NCBI RefSeq assembly: GCF_030915445.1
Contig: NZ_CP133264.1
Location: forward strand, 4,063,208-4,127,207
Direction: 5' to 3'
Source of the DNA: Clostridium sp. OS1-26
GTDB taxonomy: Bacteria; Bacillota; Clostridia; Clostridiales; Clostridiaceae
Length of the DNA stretch: 64,000 nt
Shown here: piece by piece, positions 18,099 through 26,568 of the stretch
Layout: every line of letters begins with the position of its first letter
Position numbering within the stretch: position 1 is the first letter of the stretch
The notes under the pieces: generated by a model
Databases searched by the model: none
What the model was told of the DNA's origin: nothing
What the model saw: only the letters and a program-made list of their open reading frames with translations
Position numbers and translations under genes: made by a program

Positions 18099-18629
18099 TT
18101 GAAAAAGCAAATCTTTTCTTTGTTTTTAATTTGTATAGCTCTTTTAATTGGTTGTTTAAAGGAAGAAACATTTGAGAATTTCTTTTACACAACTATGAAT
18201 AAAATGCATAAAGGAGAAAAGAATTATTCGCTCATCCATAAGGAAATGAATGTTGCACGCGAAAATGATGCCATTGCGATATTTATAGAGAATAACCTAC
18301 AAGAAGAAATAATTTTTATTGCATATTTTGAAAAAGAAAAGGATAAGTGGAATTGGAGACAAACAAGAGGAGCAAAATGGGATTCACCTATTAAATGGTC
18401 TTCAATGAATCAAGTCCCATATATTTATTCAGGAGCAATTGATGATAAATCTATTTCTGAAGTATATGCAGGTGAAAAACCAGCGAAAATAATTGAAGTT
18501 AAAGGTGATAAAAGGTTTTGGTATGCTATCAGTGATGCCAAAGATGTACAGGTGAAGGCAGTAAAAAGTGATGGTACTCAAGAAATAATTGAAGAAACTG
18601 ATAAAAATTGGCATAAAGTAGACTATTAA
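18099..18629 (+). CDS. Small lipoprotein of unknown function
   Basis: TTG 18099 follows GGGGAGAGAAAA. The first 20 residues form a lipoprotein signal with lipobox LLIGC. The mature part of about 155 residues is rich in aromatics and charges (KDKWNWRQTRGAKWDS, RFWYAISDAKDVQVKAV) and resembles small secreted beta-sheet proteins, but I do not recognise a family. It follows the LprI-like lipoprotein by 102 bp, and a promoter-like AT-rich stretch separates them. Confidence 0.65.
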   Translation: MKKQIFSLFLICIALLIGCLKEETFENFFYTTMNKMHKGEKNYSLIHKEMNVARENDAIAIFIENNLQEEIIFIAYFEKEKDKWNWRQTRGAKWDSPIKWSSMNQVPYIYSGAIDDKSISEVYAGEKPAKIIEVKGDKRFWYAISDAKDVQVKAVKSDGTQEIIEETDKNWHKVDY

Positions 18630-18697
18630 TATTATGTTCACTATAAATTGTAAAAGAATTTTGTACTATTATTTTTTGAGATTTTTATAAAAACTGT

Positions 18698-18737
18698 CCC
18701 AGTAAGTGTATATTTATGGTAGTATGTACGATATAGA
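18698..18737 (+). promoter_or_regulatory. Promoter/operator block shared with 41961-42000
   Basis: Thirty-nine bases upstream of the FMN reductase match the region upstream of the histidine kinase at 42030 at most positions (CCA-TAA-TGTATATTTATG-TAG-AT-TAC-ATATAG). The core GTATAT-N10-ATRTAC is an inverted repeat, which suggests a common regulator or the same promoter class. Confidence 0.45.
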
Positions 18738-18776
18738 ATCTAAGGGGATGAAAATTAGAATAGGAGAGTGATCAAT

Positions 18777-19331
18777 ATGAAAATAATGGTTATAACAAGC
18801 AGTCCAAATGAGGACGGGCTCACTGCGGCCTGTGGAAAAGCAGCTTTAGAGGGGGCTAAAGAAGGGGGCGCAGAAGTAACTATTGTAAATTTAAACAGTT
18901 TAAAGATTGGAACTTGCCATGCATGTGGTAATGGCTGGGGGCCTTGTCTTAAAGATCATGAATGCCAGGTAAAAGATGGTTTCCAAGAACTTCATCAATC
19001 CATGAAAGAGTTTGATGGCTTTGTGATAGTTACACCGGTTTATTGGGGAGACCTTAGCGAATCTGCCAAAGCTTTCTTTGATAGATTGCGTAGATGTGAA
19101 GCTTGGAAGGAAGAAACCTTTTTACAACAGAAACCAGTAATTTCAGTAGCAGCTGCTGGTGGAAGCGGGAACGGAGTAGTCCCATGCTTAACTTCAATGG
19201 AGAGATTGTTAACTCATATCAAGGCTGAAAGATTTGATTTTATAGGCATTACAAGAAAGACTCGCAAATATAAACTTGATACTATAAAGTATGCAGCAAA
19301 AGAAATGGTAGAAAGCATAGTAAAAGCTTAA
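18777..19331 (+). CDS. NADPH-dependent FMN reductase / flavodoxin-fold oxidoreductase
   Basis: ATG 18777 lies 10 nt after AGGAG. The upstream in-frame GTG 18768 is too close to that site. The 184-residue flavodoxin-fold protein begins MKIMVITSSPNEDGLTAACG (FMN phosphate loop). It has a Cys-rich insertion CHACGNGWGPCLKDHEC that may bind a metal or Fe-S cluster as in iron-sulfur flavoproteins, then VIVTPVYWGDLSESAKAFFDR, typical of NADPH-dependent FMN reductases. It probably reduces quinones or serves redox balance. It ends with its own terminator. Confidence 0.82.
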   Translation: MKIMVITSSPNEDGLTAACGKAALEGAKEGGAEVTIVNLNSLKIGTCHACGNGWGPCLKDHECQVKDGFQELHQSMKEFDGFVIVTPVYWGDLSESAKAFFDRLRRCEAWKEETFLQQKPVISVAAAGGSGNGVVPCLTSMERLLTHIKAERFDFIGITRKTRKYKLDTIKYAAKEMVESIVKA

Positions 19332-19363
19332 CTTATATAATATAGCTATAATAAATAGAGTTT

Positions 19364-19408
19364 AAAAAGCAGGTATAAGAATTAAAGAGTTTTCGTACCT
19401 GCTTTTTA
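19364..19408 (+). terminator. Terminator after the FMN reductase
   Basis: AAAAAGCAGGTA pairs with TACCTGCTTTTT, with a run of T at the end of the stem. Confidence 0.75.
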
Positions 19409-19497
19409 TATATTTTATTTATTTCGTGAATTTAGTTAACAATTACAATATTATGTCAACTAAACTCTAAAGTAAACCATGAAATTTCAAACAAGAA

Positions 19498-19568
19498 AAA
19501 TGACTTATACTCCGGAATATATTTACGTAAAAAAGAGCTATAAATATATTCCGGAGTATAAGTCATTT
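19498..19568. terminator. 28-bp perfect inverted repeat between convergent genes
   Basis: AAATGACTTATACTCCGGAA... (19498-19525) is exactly complementary to 19541-19568, with a 15-nt loop. It lies between the convergent FMN reductase and nitroreductase genes and has T/A tracts on both sides, so a bidirectional terminator is likely. The length and perfection of the stem are unusual. Confidence 0.6.
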
Positions 19569-19600
19569 GATCATCTTGTAACCCTATATTAAATTATAAT

Positions 19601-20200
19601 TTATTTAAATATCTTAATGCGATTCTCTAATGGTTGGAATTGCTTTTCATCTGGTTGCGCTGTTGGTTTCCCAAAAGGCATTTGCGCAATAAGCTTCCAG
19701 TTATCTGGTATTGACCATTCTTTCTTTACATCAGCTTCAATAAGTTCATTATAGTGTTGTAAGGATACTCCAAATCCCTCAATTTCTAATGCAGTCCAGA
19801 TAACATATTGATGCATGCCACTTGACTGCTCTGACCAGATTGGAAAGTTATCCTTATAAAGGGCAAACTGTTGTTGAAGAGATTCAATTACACTATTGTC
19901 TTCAAAGAATAAAATTGTACCATATCCATTACGGAATGAATTTATTTTATTTTCAGTAGAACTAAAATTATCTGCTGGTACAATTTTTCTTAAGGCTTCT
20001 TTTGTAGTGTCCCATAATTTATTATGATGTTCTCCTAATAATAGGACTACTCTTGCACTTTGAGAATTAAATGATGATGGTGTATGTTTTACAGCATGTT
20101 CAATAATCTCTTTAATTCTCTCGTCTGAAACTACTGCCTCCTTGCTAATTCCATAAAATGTACGTCTGTCTGCTACAGCAGTATAAAAATCCTTTGCCAT
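19601..20200 (-). CDS. Nitroreductase family protein
   Basis: A 199-residue FMN-dependent oxidoreductase of the nitroreductase superfamily. The FMN-binding start reads AVADRRTFYGISKEA. HTPSSFNSQSARVVLLLG is the conserved Ser/Asn-rich loop, followed by SSGMHQYVIWTALEIEGFGVSLQHYN and IAQMPFGKPTAQPDEKQFQPL. It resembles the YdgI/HcrA-type group, reducing nitro or quinone compounds with NAD(P)H. It lies 89 bp downstream of a pirin gene on the same strand, and co-transcription is possible. Start ATG 20200 follows GGAGGAATG. Confidence 0.88.
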   Translation of the reverse strand: MAKDFYTAVADRRTFYGISKEAVVSDERIKEIIEHAVKHTPSSFNSQSARVVLLLGEHHNKLWDTTKEALRKIVPADNFSSTENKINSFRNGYGTILFFEDNSVIESLQQQFALYKDNFPIWSEQSSGMHQYVIWTALEIEGFGVSLQHYNELIEADVKKEWSIPDNWKLIAQMPFGKPTAQPDEKQFQPLENRIKIFK

Positions 20201-20289
20201 TTAATCATTCCTCCAATTTTATATAAAATATTTTTTTATTATTTGCAAGTAGTATTTAATGTATTCCAATTTTTTTTGATTTAGAGAAG

Positions 20290-20991
20290 TTAATCTTGTT
20301 TATTCATTTCTAAAATTAAAATATGAGAAGTTTCTTTAGAATGTATCAAAATGTCTTCTTCGACTATTTCCATTCCATCTCTATCTGCTAACTCAATATT
20401 GTTTAATTCAGATTTTCCTTCTATTTGTACCAAATACGCCTGTCTTCCTTTCTTTACTGGGAAACTAATTTCTTTTCCCTTCTCAAGTTCTAAGGAATAA
20501 ATATTAATATCTTGATTTATTTTTATTGGTACGTTTCCAGCCTTGCTTGAAACCATATGAAGCCACTTATTTTTTCTATCATTCCAGTTAAACTTGTGGT
20601 CTCCATAGTTAGGTTCATAACCTTTCTTATCAGGGAATATCCATATTTGTAAAAGCCTTAATATATTTTCTCCAAAATTATGTTCACTATGATACACTCC
20701 TGTTCCTGCACTCATATATTGTACATCACCACGAGTTAAAGTATTCTCATTACCCATACTATCCTTATGAGTAAGCTTGCCATCAACTACATAGGATATT
20801 ATCTCCATATCTTTATGAGGATGAGTATCAAATCCAGTGTTAGGGTCAATTAAATCGTCATTTATAACTCTTAAAACTCCAAAATTTATATTGTTTGGAT
20901 TGTAGTACTCTGCAAAAGAAAAGTGGAATTTGCTTCTTAGCCACCCAAGATTACTGCTGCCCATATTGTTACTTTCTATCTTTCTTAACAT
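20290..20991 (-). CDS. Pirin family protein
   Basis: A 233-residue bicupin of the pirin/YhhW type. The metal-binding cupin motif is visible as THPHKDMEIISYVVDGKLTHKDSMG (His pair plus Glu), with the second half GDVQYMSAGTGVYHSEHN. The C-terminal cupin is degenerate. Homologues show quercetin 2,3-dioxygenase activity or act as redox sensors; the true substrate is unknown. It is probably co-transcribed with the nitroreductase. Start ATG 20991 follows AAAGGAGAA. Confidence 0.87.
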   Translation of the reverse strand: MLRKIESNNMGSSNLGWLRSKFHFSFAEYYNPNNINFGVLRVINDDLIDPNTGFDTHPHKDMEIISYVVDGKLTHKDSMGNENTLTRGDVQYMSAGTGVYHSEHNFGENILRLLQIWIFPDKKGYEPNYGDHKFNWNDRKNKWLHMVSSKAGNVPIKINQDINIYSLELEKGKEISFPVKKGRQAYLVQIEGKSELNNIELADRDGMEIVEEDILIHSKETSHILILEMNKQD

Positions 20992-21414
20992 TTTATATTT
21001 CTCCTTTAACTGTTATTTAAAACTTTAACTTAATACCTAAATAAAATTTTTCTAATACTTATTATTAGCATATCAAGTTGCAAATATTTATTTACAAAGT
21101 TTATATTGATTAGCAATAATTTTCAAATATTTAGCTATATTATCTCATAAATATAATTATTAGTCAATAATGATTATTAAAAAACTGATAATCTTGAACT
21201 CTATGTAAAAATAAAGCTATATTTGAAGCAAGGAAAAGGATACAGCATCTTTATGATACTATATCTTTTTCCCTTTCCTTGTAGATATATACTGTTGAAT
21301 ACTGTGACTTTTCATAAGTTGCATGAGAAGATATAGTCATGCTAAAATAAGTTAGAAATAAGGGCGTGCTATAAAATTCTTTAAATGTAATATATTTGCT
21401 AAGGAGTGTTTGAA
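20992..21414. other. Divergent intergenic region, no gene
   Basis: AT-rich spacer between the pirin gene and the EamA transporter. It contains an AT dyad-rich block near 21165-21195 (ATAATGATTATT, then GATAATC) that could bind a Fur- or Fnr-like regulator. An imperfect hairpin pairs CAAGGAAAAGGATA (21229-21242) with 21262-21281. No coding potential was seen. Confidence 0.4.
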
Positions 21415-22317
21415 TTGAAAAAAAGTAGTTTAGGATATATGTATGTAGCTTTAGCAGCTTTTTTCTTTGCTTTAATAGCTATAATAGGGAAGAGTGCTTT
21501 TAATACAGGAATGAAAGTGTATGATCTTTTAGTCATGCAGAATGCAGTAAGTGCAGTAATAATGTTTGTATATCTTTTCATTAAGGATAAAAAGTCAATG
21601 ATACTTACGAGGGGACAACTTAAAAGAGTAATTATTCAAGGGACTTTTGGCAGTACAGCTACTACAGTATTTTTTTATTTAGCTCTTGAAAAGATAAATG
21701 CAGGTATTGCATCAATGCTTATTTTTACACATCCAGTTTTTGTTACATTATTTTTTGTTATAACTGGTATACGTAAAATTAGTTTGGTAAATAATTTGGC
21801 ACTGATGCTTGCAGTAATAGGAAGTGGAATGGTAATAAATCTTTTTAACTTAAGTGTTGCTCAAACACCTGTTACAGGCCTTGTTTATGGAGTTATATGC
21901 AGCATATCGTACGCCTTTTTTAATGTATTTGCTGATTTAAAGCTTAATGACGTAAAGTCAGAGGTTTTGGCAATGTATACATCTGTTGTTATGTTCGTAA
22001 TTTCGGCTATTATTAATCCAGGCTTTTTTAGCTTTAATATAACTTTGAGTCCACAGATGATATTTTATGTTTTTGAACTTGCGGTTGTTTCAGGAATTTT
22101 ACCGGTTATTTTTTTGTACAAGGGTATTGCTTTGGTAGGTTCCGAGAAAAGTACAATAATAGCAACAGCAGAACTTCCTATAACATTAATTCTTGCTTTT
22201 TTAGTGCTTAAGGAAACAATGGTATTTACGCAAATTATGGGAGTAGTTTTTATTATTGGAGCAGTACTTGTACTGCAGAATGAATCAGTTATACTGGAGA
22301 GACTAAGAAAAGTATGA
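21415..22317 (+). CDS. EamA/DMT-family transporter
   Basis: TTG 21415 is the chosen start, 8 nt after AAGGAG; an upstream in-frame GTG overlaps that site. A 300-residue membrane protein with ten predicted helices in two EamA repeats. Each half shows the drug/metabolite transporter pattern, for example ALEKINAGIASMLIFTHPVFVTLFF and GSEKSTIIATAELPITLILAFLVLKE. It is likely an exporter of amino acids or metabolites. The substrate cannot be told. It is monocistronic. Confidence 0.85.
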   Translation: MKKSSLGYMYVALAAFFFALIAIIGKSAFNTGMKVYDLLVMQNAVSAVIMFVYLFIKDKKSMILTRGQLKRVIIQGTFGSTATTVFFYLALEKINAGIASMLIFTHPVFVTLFFVITGIRKISLVNNLALMLAVIGSGMVINLFNLSVAQTPVTGLVYGVICSISYAFFNVFADLKLNDVKSEVLAMYTSVVMFVISAIINPGFFSFNITLSPQMIFYVFELAVVSGILPVIFLYKGIALVGSEKSTIIATAELPITLILAFLVLKETMVFTQIMGVVFIIGAVLVLQNESVILERLRKV

Positions 22318-22362
22318 TATATTTATTTTATAAACAGACAACCAAGTGAGGGGGAATAAAGT

Positions 22363-22456
22363 ATGAAAATTTCGAAGTTAAATGTTGCGAGGGAAGGCTC
22401 CGTGCAAAGCTGCGCGAAGATATAGAACATAGTTTTGTTCGGAGCCGAATTTAAGA
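22363..22456 (+). other. GC-richer hairpin block with 20-codon ORF start
   Basis: ATG 22363 with a good ribosome site (GAGGGGGAATAAAGT) opens only 20 codons (MKISKLNVAREGSVQSCAKI). The same stretch carries GGCTCCG (22396-22402) complementary to CGGAGCC (22440-22446), plus outer complementarity AAATTTC/GAATTT. It could be a leader peptide with structured RNA for the CD3324-family gene downstream, or a dispersed repeat. Function is unknown. Confidence 0.35.
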
Positions 22457-22535
22457 ATTTTATTTAGGCTAAGATATTTTTGTGCAGACTTTGCTTCATT
22501 ATTTACAAAATGAAATGTAGATAGGAGCAAGTATC

Positions 22536-22811
22536 ATGAAACATGAAAAAGCACAAAATATATTACCAGAAGATGTGGTTGAATTAATTCAGCAATATAT
22601 AGATGGTGGTTATTTATATATACCGAGAAAATGTGAAAATAAGAAGGCTTGGGGAGAAAACAGCGGCATAAAGAATGAATTAAAAGACAGAAATATAGAG
22701 ATTTTTAATAGCTACAAAACAGGAAGTTCTATTAAAATGCTGGCAGAGAAGTATTATCTCACTGAGCAGACTATTAGGAGAATAATTAGAGAAGAAAAAA
22801 AGAAAATATAG
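22536..22811 (+). CDS. CD3324-family / Mor-like HTH protein
   Basis: A 91-residue protein starting at ATG 22536 behind AGGAGCAAGT. It begins MKHEKAQNILPEDVVELIQQ and contains DGGYLYIPRK, the pattern of the small clostridial CD3324 family. A C-terminal helix-turn-helix, IKMLAEKYYLTEQTIRRIIREE, resembles the Mor/Ner-type DNA-binding fold. It is probably a small transcription regulator. No partner gene is obvious. Confidence 0.7.
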   Translation: MKHEKAQNILPEDVVELIQQYIDGGYLYIPRKCENKKAWGENSGIKNELKDRNIEIFNSYKTGSSIKMLAEKYYLTEQTIRRIIREEKKKI

Positions 22812-23023
22812 GTTAAAGAGATAAAGCGATATTTTGAAATTATCAATTATGATATTCAAGTATCGCTTTTTATATGGTGTAAGTAAAATGATCATCTTTA
22901 TTACAGAAATGCTTATGAACTTGAGATAAGAGAAAAAATTATAATAAATATTATTTTTGAAGTAGTAGATTAATTATTTTACAATTAAGGAGAGATTTAT
23001 AATAACATAGAATATATATGATA

Positions 23024-23300
23024 GAGAGGAGTTCTGTTAATGCTGCAGGTCGTAAGACTTGGCCTATCGATAGCTACTTAGATGAAGGTTCTCATTCTAC
23101 AGATTGGTTTGCTAAAGGTGTAATAAAGCAACACTGAATAATTGCAACCTAACATTAATATGTTGGTCCGACTTGGATTCACTATATCCTACGTTGAGGA
23201 GTGGGGCCCAACACAAGAGCAGATAGAATTGCAGCGAAACTTGTCAGATGAGCATCAGCGCCCACCGTTCTTAATTATGCCATCTTCTTCTGTTGGTCTA
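23024..23300 (+). pseudogene. SAM-dependent methyltransferase remnant
   Basis: Two frames code the C-terminal part of a class I methyltransferase: AGRKTWPIDSYLDEG...TDWFAKGVIKQH (about 23045-23132), then after stops and at least two shifts NMLVRLGFTISYVEEWGPTQ ending RPPFLIM (about 23155-23280). This matches the WPVDNYFDEG...NVIKYHRT...RPMFL tail of the family. The SAM-binding N-terminal half is absent, and GAG-TTCTG precedes the first fragment directly. Several lesions mean it is truly decayed. Confidence 0.65.
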
Positions 23301-23338
23301 CAGATTTTGGCATACAAGTTCTGTTTTATACACGCAAA

Positions 23339-23373
23339 GAGACCATCTCAAAATTTTATTTTGAGACAGTCTC
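23339..23373. terminator. Terminator-like stem-loop
   Basis: GAGACCATCTCAAAA pairs with TTTTGAGACAGTCTC, a long nearly perfect stem between the methyltransferase remnant and the convergent glycosyltransferase gene. Confidence 0.65.
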
Positions 23374-23418
23374 CTATTACATAATAAAGCGTAGAAAAGT
23401 AGTCATATGGATTTATAA

Positions 23419-24648
23419 CTAGGATCTAATCACGTTTAACATTAGTAATTTTATTTTTTTAAAAGGTTTGACCAATGAACTTTTATTTGCTGCTTCCATT
23501 GAGACTAAATTTGCAGAGGGTATTATAGCTTTAGTATTATTTTCTATACTTAAGATAAAATCCACAATGTTTTTTGCAACATTAGGATTGCTATAGCTTC
23601 TTTGGGAACTTTTAATTTGGTTTAATTTTTCTGCGTTATTTGCAAGTAAATCGCTTATAGTATTTGGTACATTTTTAATATCTTCACATACTACCCCAAG
23701 TTTATATTTTTCAGCAAACTTTGGATTTCCCTCTTCTTGCCCAGGCAAAGCACTTGTTATTATTAATGGTAAATTACATGCGATAGCTTCCATCATTACA
23801 TTTGGACTTCCTCTTGTAAATGCAATATCAGAGGAGAACATTAAATCTTGTATATTTTCCATAAACCCGTAAATTTCAACCTTGTTACCATAGGATTCAA
23901 CTAATGATTGCTCTAGTTTCTTTCTTAGTCTTGTGTTTCGGCCTGCGATAATTTTTACAGTGCAATTAAAGTTATTAAGAAGAAGTTCAGCTAACTTTCT
24001 CATATTACCTACACCTTCTCCACCACTCATTATTAAGCAACTTAAAGGCATGTCAGTATTATAGTTATTATGTTCTTCGTCATCTCCAATATCTTTATAA
24101 AACTTTGAACGTACCGGAAATCCTAAAACTTTTACTTTTTCTTCAGAAACACCGTATTCTATACACTTGTCTTTTGCTTCTTGTGTTGGACTTATAATAT
24201 AACTGGCTCTAGGATCTGCCCATAGGGGATAAATGCTTACTAAATCTGCAATTAGAGTAATAAATGGAATTTCAATTTTATAATTTTCTAATATGTTTAT
24301 AATTGAGCCGTTAAAATTTGGGTGTACAGATAAGATCAAGTCAGGAGTTACATCTCTTAATAGTTGTAAAAAATTATCTTTTATTATTAATTCAATAAAC
24401 TCGTTAACCAACGACGGTCTAATAGAAGATACATCCCAAATTAATTGCCATAAGTTCTCGGAAGCTCTAGTTATTGGTCCATATGATTTGCCTATCTTAA
24501 GTAGAGTAGTTCCTCCAAGTGAAAAACCATCTACAACATGAACTTTAATATCATCATAGTTTTCAAATTTTTCGCATAAAGACTCGGTTATACTTTTATG
24601 TCCATGGCCTGTAAAATTAGATGAAATAATAAGTATATTTCTAATCAT
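23419..24648 (-). CDS. MGDG synthase/UgtP-like glycosyltransferase
   Basis: A 409-residue GT28-type enzyme. The N-terminal acceptor domain starts with ILIISSNFTGHGHKSITESL, the glycine-rich lipid-acceptor loop of MGDG synthases and UgtP/YpfP. The nucleotide-sugar half has LIMSGGEGVGNMRKLAELLL, IIAGRNTRLRKKLEQ, YGFMENIQDLMFSSDIAFTRGSPNVMMEAIACNLPLI and a final PGQEEGN. It probably glucosylates diacylglycerol to make the membrane anchor for lipoteichoic acid, consistent with galU and an LtaS-type gene nearby. It is divergent from the MFS gene. Start ATG 24648 follows AAAGGAGCAATATC. Confidence 0.82.
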   Translation of the reverse strand: MIRNILIISSNFTGHGHKSITESLCEKFENYDDIKVHVVDGFSLGGTTLLKIGKSYGPITRASENLWQLIWDVSSIRPSLVNEFIELIIKDNFLQLLRDVTPDLILSVHPNFNGSIINILENYKIEIPFITLIADLVSIYPLWADPRASYIISPTQEAKDKCIEYGVSEEKVKVLGFPVRSKFYKDIGDDEEHNNYNTDMPLSCLIMSGGEGVGNMRKLAELLLNNFNCTVKIIAGRNTRLRKKLEQSLVESYGNKVEIYGFMENIQDLMFSSDIAFTRGSPNVMMEAIACNLPLIITSALPGQEEGNPKFAEKYKLGVVCEDIKNVPNTISDLLANNAEKLNQIKSSQRSYSNPNVAKNIVDFILSIENNTKAIIPSANLVSMEAANKSSLVKPFKKIKLLMLNVIRS

Positions 24649-24894
24649 GATATTGCTCCTTTCGTCAATTAGATTAATTGAAAACTAAAATTATTTTAAG
24701 GAACATACGCTAAATGTATTAATTATTACAAGGATTGTACTTTTGAAACTATTTTTCCCCAAAGATTATTTTTTATCTATACCAATAAGGTTAAATAGAT
24801 ATATTAATAAAAATAGGCTATAATAATATATCAGTTAGGTAAAACTTTACTTCATCATATTGTAAATCGTACTTAAAAGGAGCTGTAAGTATTA

Positions 24895-26292
24895 ATGAAC
24901 ACTCTTAATATAAAAATGATTTATACTATATTTGTTTTTGTAGCCTTAGCTGCTTTTGATAACATTATTATAGGACTGTTTCCGCCACTTTTTTCTTCAA
25001 TCGCAAAGGATTTAAATGTCAATATATCAGCCCTTGGAATGGTTTCAGCTGTTAATATTTTAGTAACATCCATTTCCTCAGTTTACTGGGGTTACCTTTC
25101 AGGAAAATTTAATCGTAAGAATCTTATTATTATTGGTACTGTTTTATGGTCAATATCAGTATTTTTGACATCACGCAGTAGTACTTATGTTCAGCTTTTT
25201 ATTTTTCAAATTTTTACTGGAATCGGGCTAGGATGTATTGCGTCAATTGGATTTAGTGTTTTAACTGATTACATTCCACAAAAATTCCGTGGAATGTTGT
25301 TAAGTCTTTGGGGAATGTCTCAAGGCTTTGGCGGAATTGCAGGAGCATTAATGGCATCACTTATTGCTACAGCAGCAAACTGGAAAAAACCATTTGAAGT
25401 TGTAAGTATAATAGGCTTTTTCTTAACTATTCTATATCTCTTCATAAAAGAACCTACTTTGGGAGAATCGGAACCGGAATTGCAGGAACTTGTTAAAGAA
25501 GGATATGAATATAATTATAATATCGAGTTTAAGCATTTTTCTGAAATAATCTCAAAACGTAGTAATATTCTATTATTTTTTCAAGGATTTTTTATGAATA
25601 TTACAACTGGAAGCTTAATTTGGCTTCCAACATTATATATATCCAAAATCCAACATCAGGGATACAGTGCCCGGATAGCAATCATTGCATCAGGATATTT
25701 ATTTGCTTTGTTTCAAATAGGTGGCCTTTCATCAGCATTTTTTGGTTATCTAGGAGACGTATCCCAAAGGAAAACCTACAAAGGGAGAGCTTTACTAACT
25801 TCATTTTTTGTCTTTATTACTGCGCCACTTTATTTAGCAATGTTTATAATTCCAATGAATAATCTATCATTGAGTAACAGTAATAATTCTTATTTAATAC
25901 TGATAAGTATACTGAAGCAAATAATTATGAATCCATGGATGGCTGCGATGTTTGTTTTATCTGTTCTTGCTTCTGCGGCCCAATCAGCAAACACACCAAA
26001 CTGGCTTGCTCTGATAACAGATGTGAACCTTCCGGAACACAGAGGAACGGCCTTTAGTGTAGCTAACATCGCTAATAGTTTAGGGAGAACTTTTGGTAAT
26101 GTCGGTATTGGTTATTTGCTTGCCATCGTGTCTAAATATGTAAAGGAACCAAATAACTATATGATTACGCTGATAATCTTTCAATTATTTCTTATACCTT
26201 CAGCCTTATTCTACATAAAAATGGCGAAAAGTAATGTTAAGGATATTAGTGAAGTTAAGTCAACGCTGCGTAGTCGAGCAAAGCTGACTTAA
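24895..26292 (+). CDS. MFS transporter, possible glycolipid or small-molecule exporter
   Basis: A 465-residue protein with 12 predicted membrane helices. The MFS signature is seen between helices 2 and 3 (GYLSGKFNRKNLIIIGT) and the helix 4-5 region (GLGCIASIGFSVLTDYIPQKFRG). A loop of about 40 residues connects the two halves (about 190-230). The sequence is nearest to Spinster-like MFS carriers. It starts 247 bp from the divergent glycosyltransferase. In S. aureus the flippase LtaA is an MFS protein paired with YpfP, so a role in flipping the glycolipid anchor is an attractive but unproven inference. AAGGAG lies 12 nt before ATG 24895. Confidence 0.8.
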   Translation: MNTLNIKMIYTIFVFVALAAFDNIIIGLFPPLFSSIAKDLNVNISALGMVSAVNILVTSISSVYWGYLSGKFNRKNLIIIGTVLWSISVFLTSRSSTYVQLFIFQIFTGIGLGCIASIGFSVLTDYIPQKFRGMLLSLWGMSQGFGGIAGALMASLIATAANWKKPFEVVSIIGFFLTILYLFIKEPTLGESEPELQELVKEGYEYNYNIEFKHFSEIISKRSNILLFFQGFFMNITTGSLIWLPTLYISKIQHQGYSARIAIIASGYLFALFQIGGLSSAFFGYLGDVSQRKTYKGRALLTSFFVFITAPLYLAMFIIPMNNLSLSNSNNSYLILISILKQIIMNPWMAAMFVLSVLASAAQSANTPNWLALITDVNLPEHRGTAFSVANIANSLGRTFGNVGIGYLLAIVSKYVKEPNNYMITLIIFQLFLIPSALFYIKMAKSNVKDISEVKSTLRSRAKLT

Positions 26293-26482
26293 TTTAATCC
26301 AATGAAGTAAACTTATAAACCTATTAGAATTTAATAAAAGCTGAAGTGAAAAATTTATTGCTTAAACAATATATTAGCTAACAATATTTAAAGAACAATT
26401 AAAATATTATTAAAACTAGATTAAATTTAAAACAATTTATTCATTATGCTTTCTGATTATTTAGAGGTAAATGGCGCAAATA

Positions 26483-26522
26483 AAAAACTATCAAAACTAA
26501 CTGATCAGTTTTGATAGTTTTT
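26483..26522. terminator. Bidirectional terminator between MFS and DedA genes
   Basis: AAACTATCAAAACT pairs with AGTTTTGATAGTTT around AACTGATC, with A and T tracts on either side, between convergent genes. Confidence 0.75.
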
Positions 26523-26568
26523 AGATTAATAGACAAATTTTTGAATTTACGAGTATGCTTCCTTAGCA

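Noticed and set aside
18777..18960. Classical iron-sulfur flavoprotein (Isf) cluster motif
   Set aside because: Cys spacing (CX2CX6CX5C) differs from the compact Isf motif, so I kept the general FMN reductase call.
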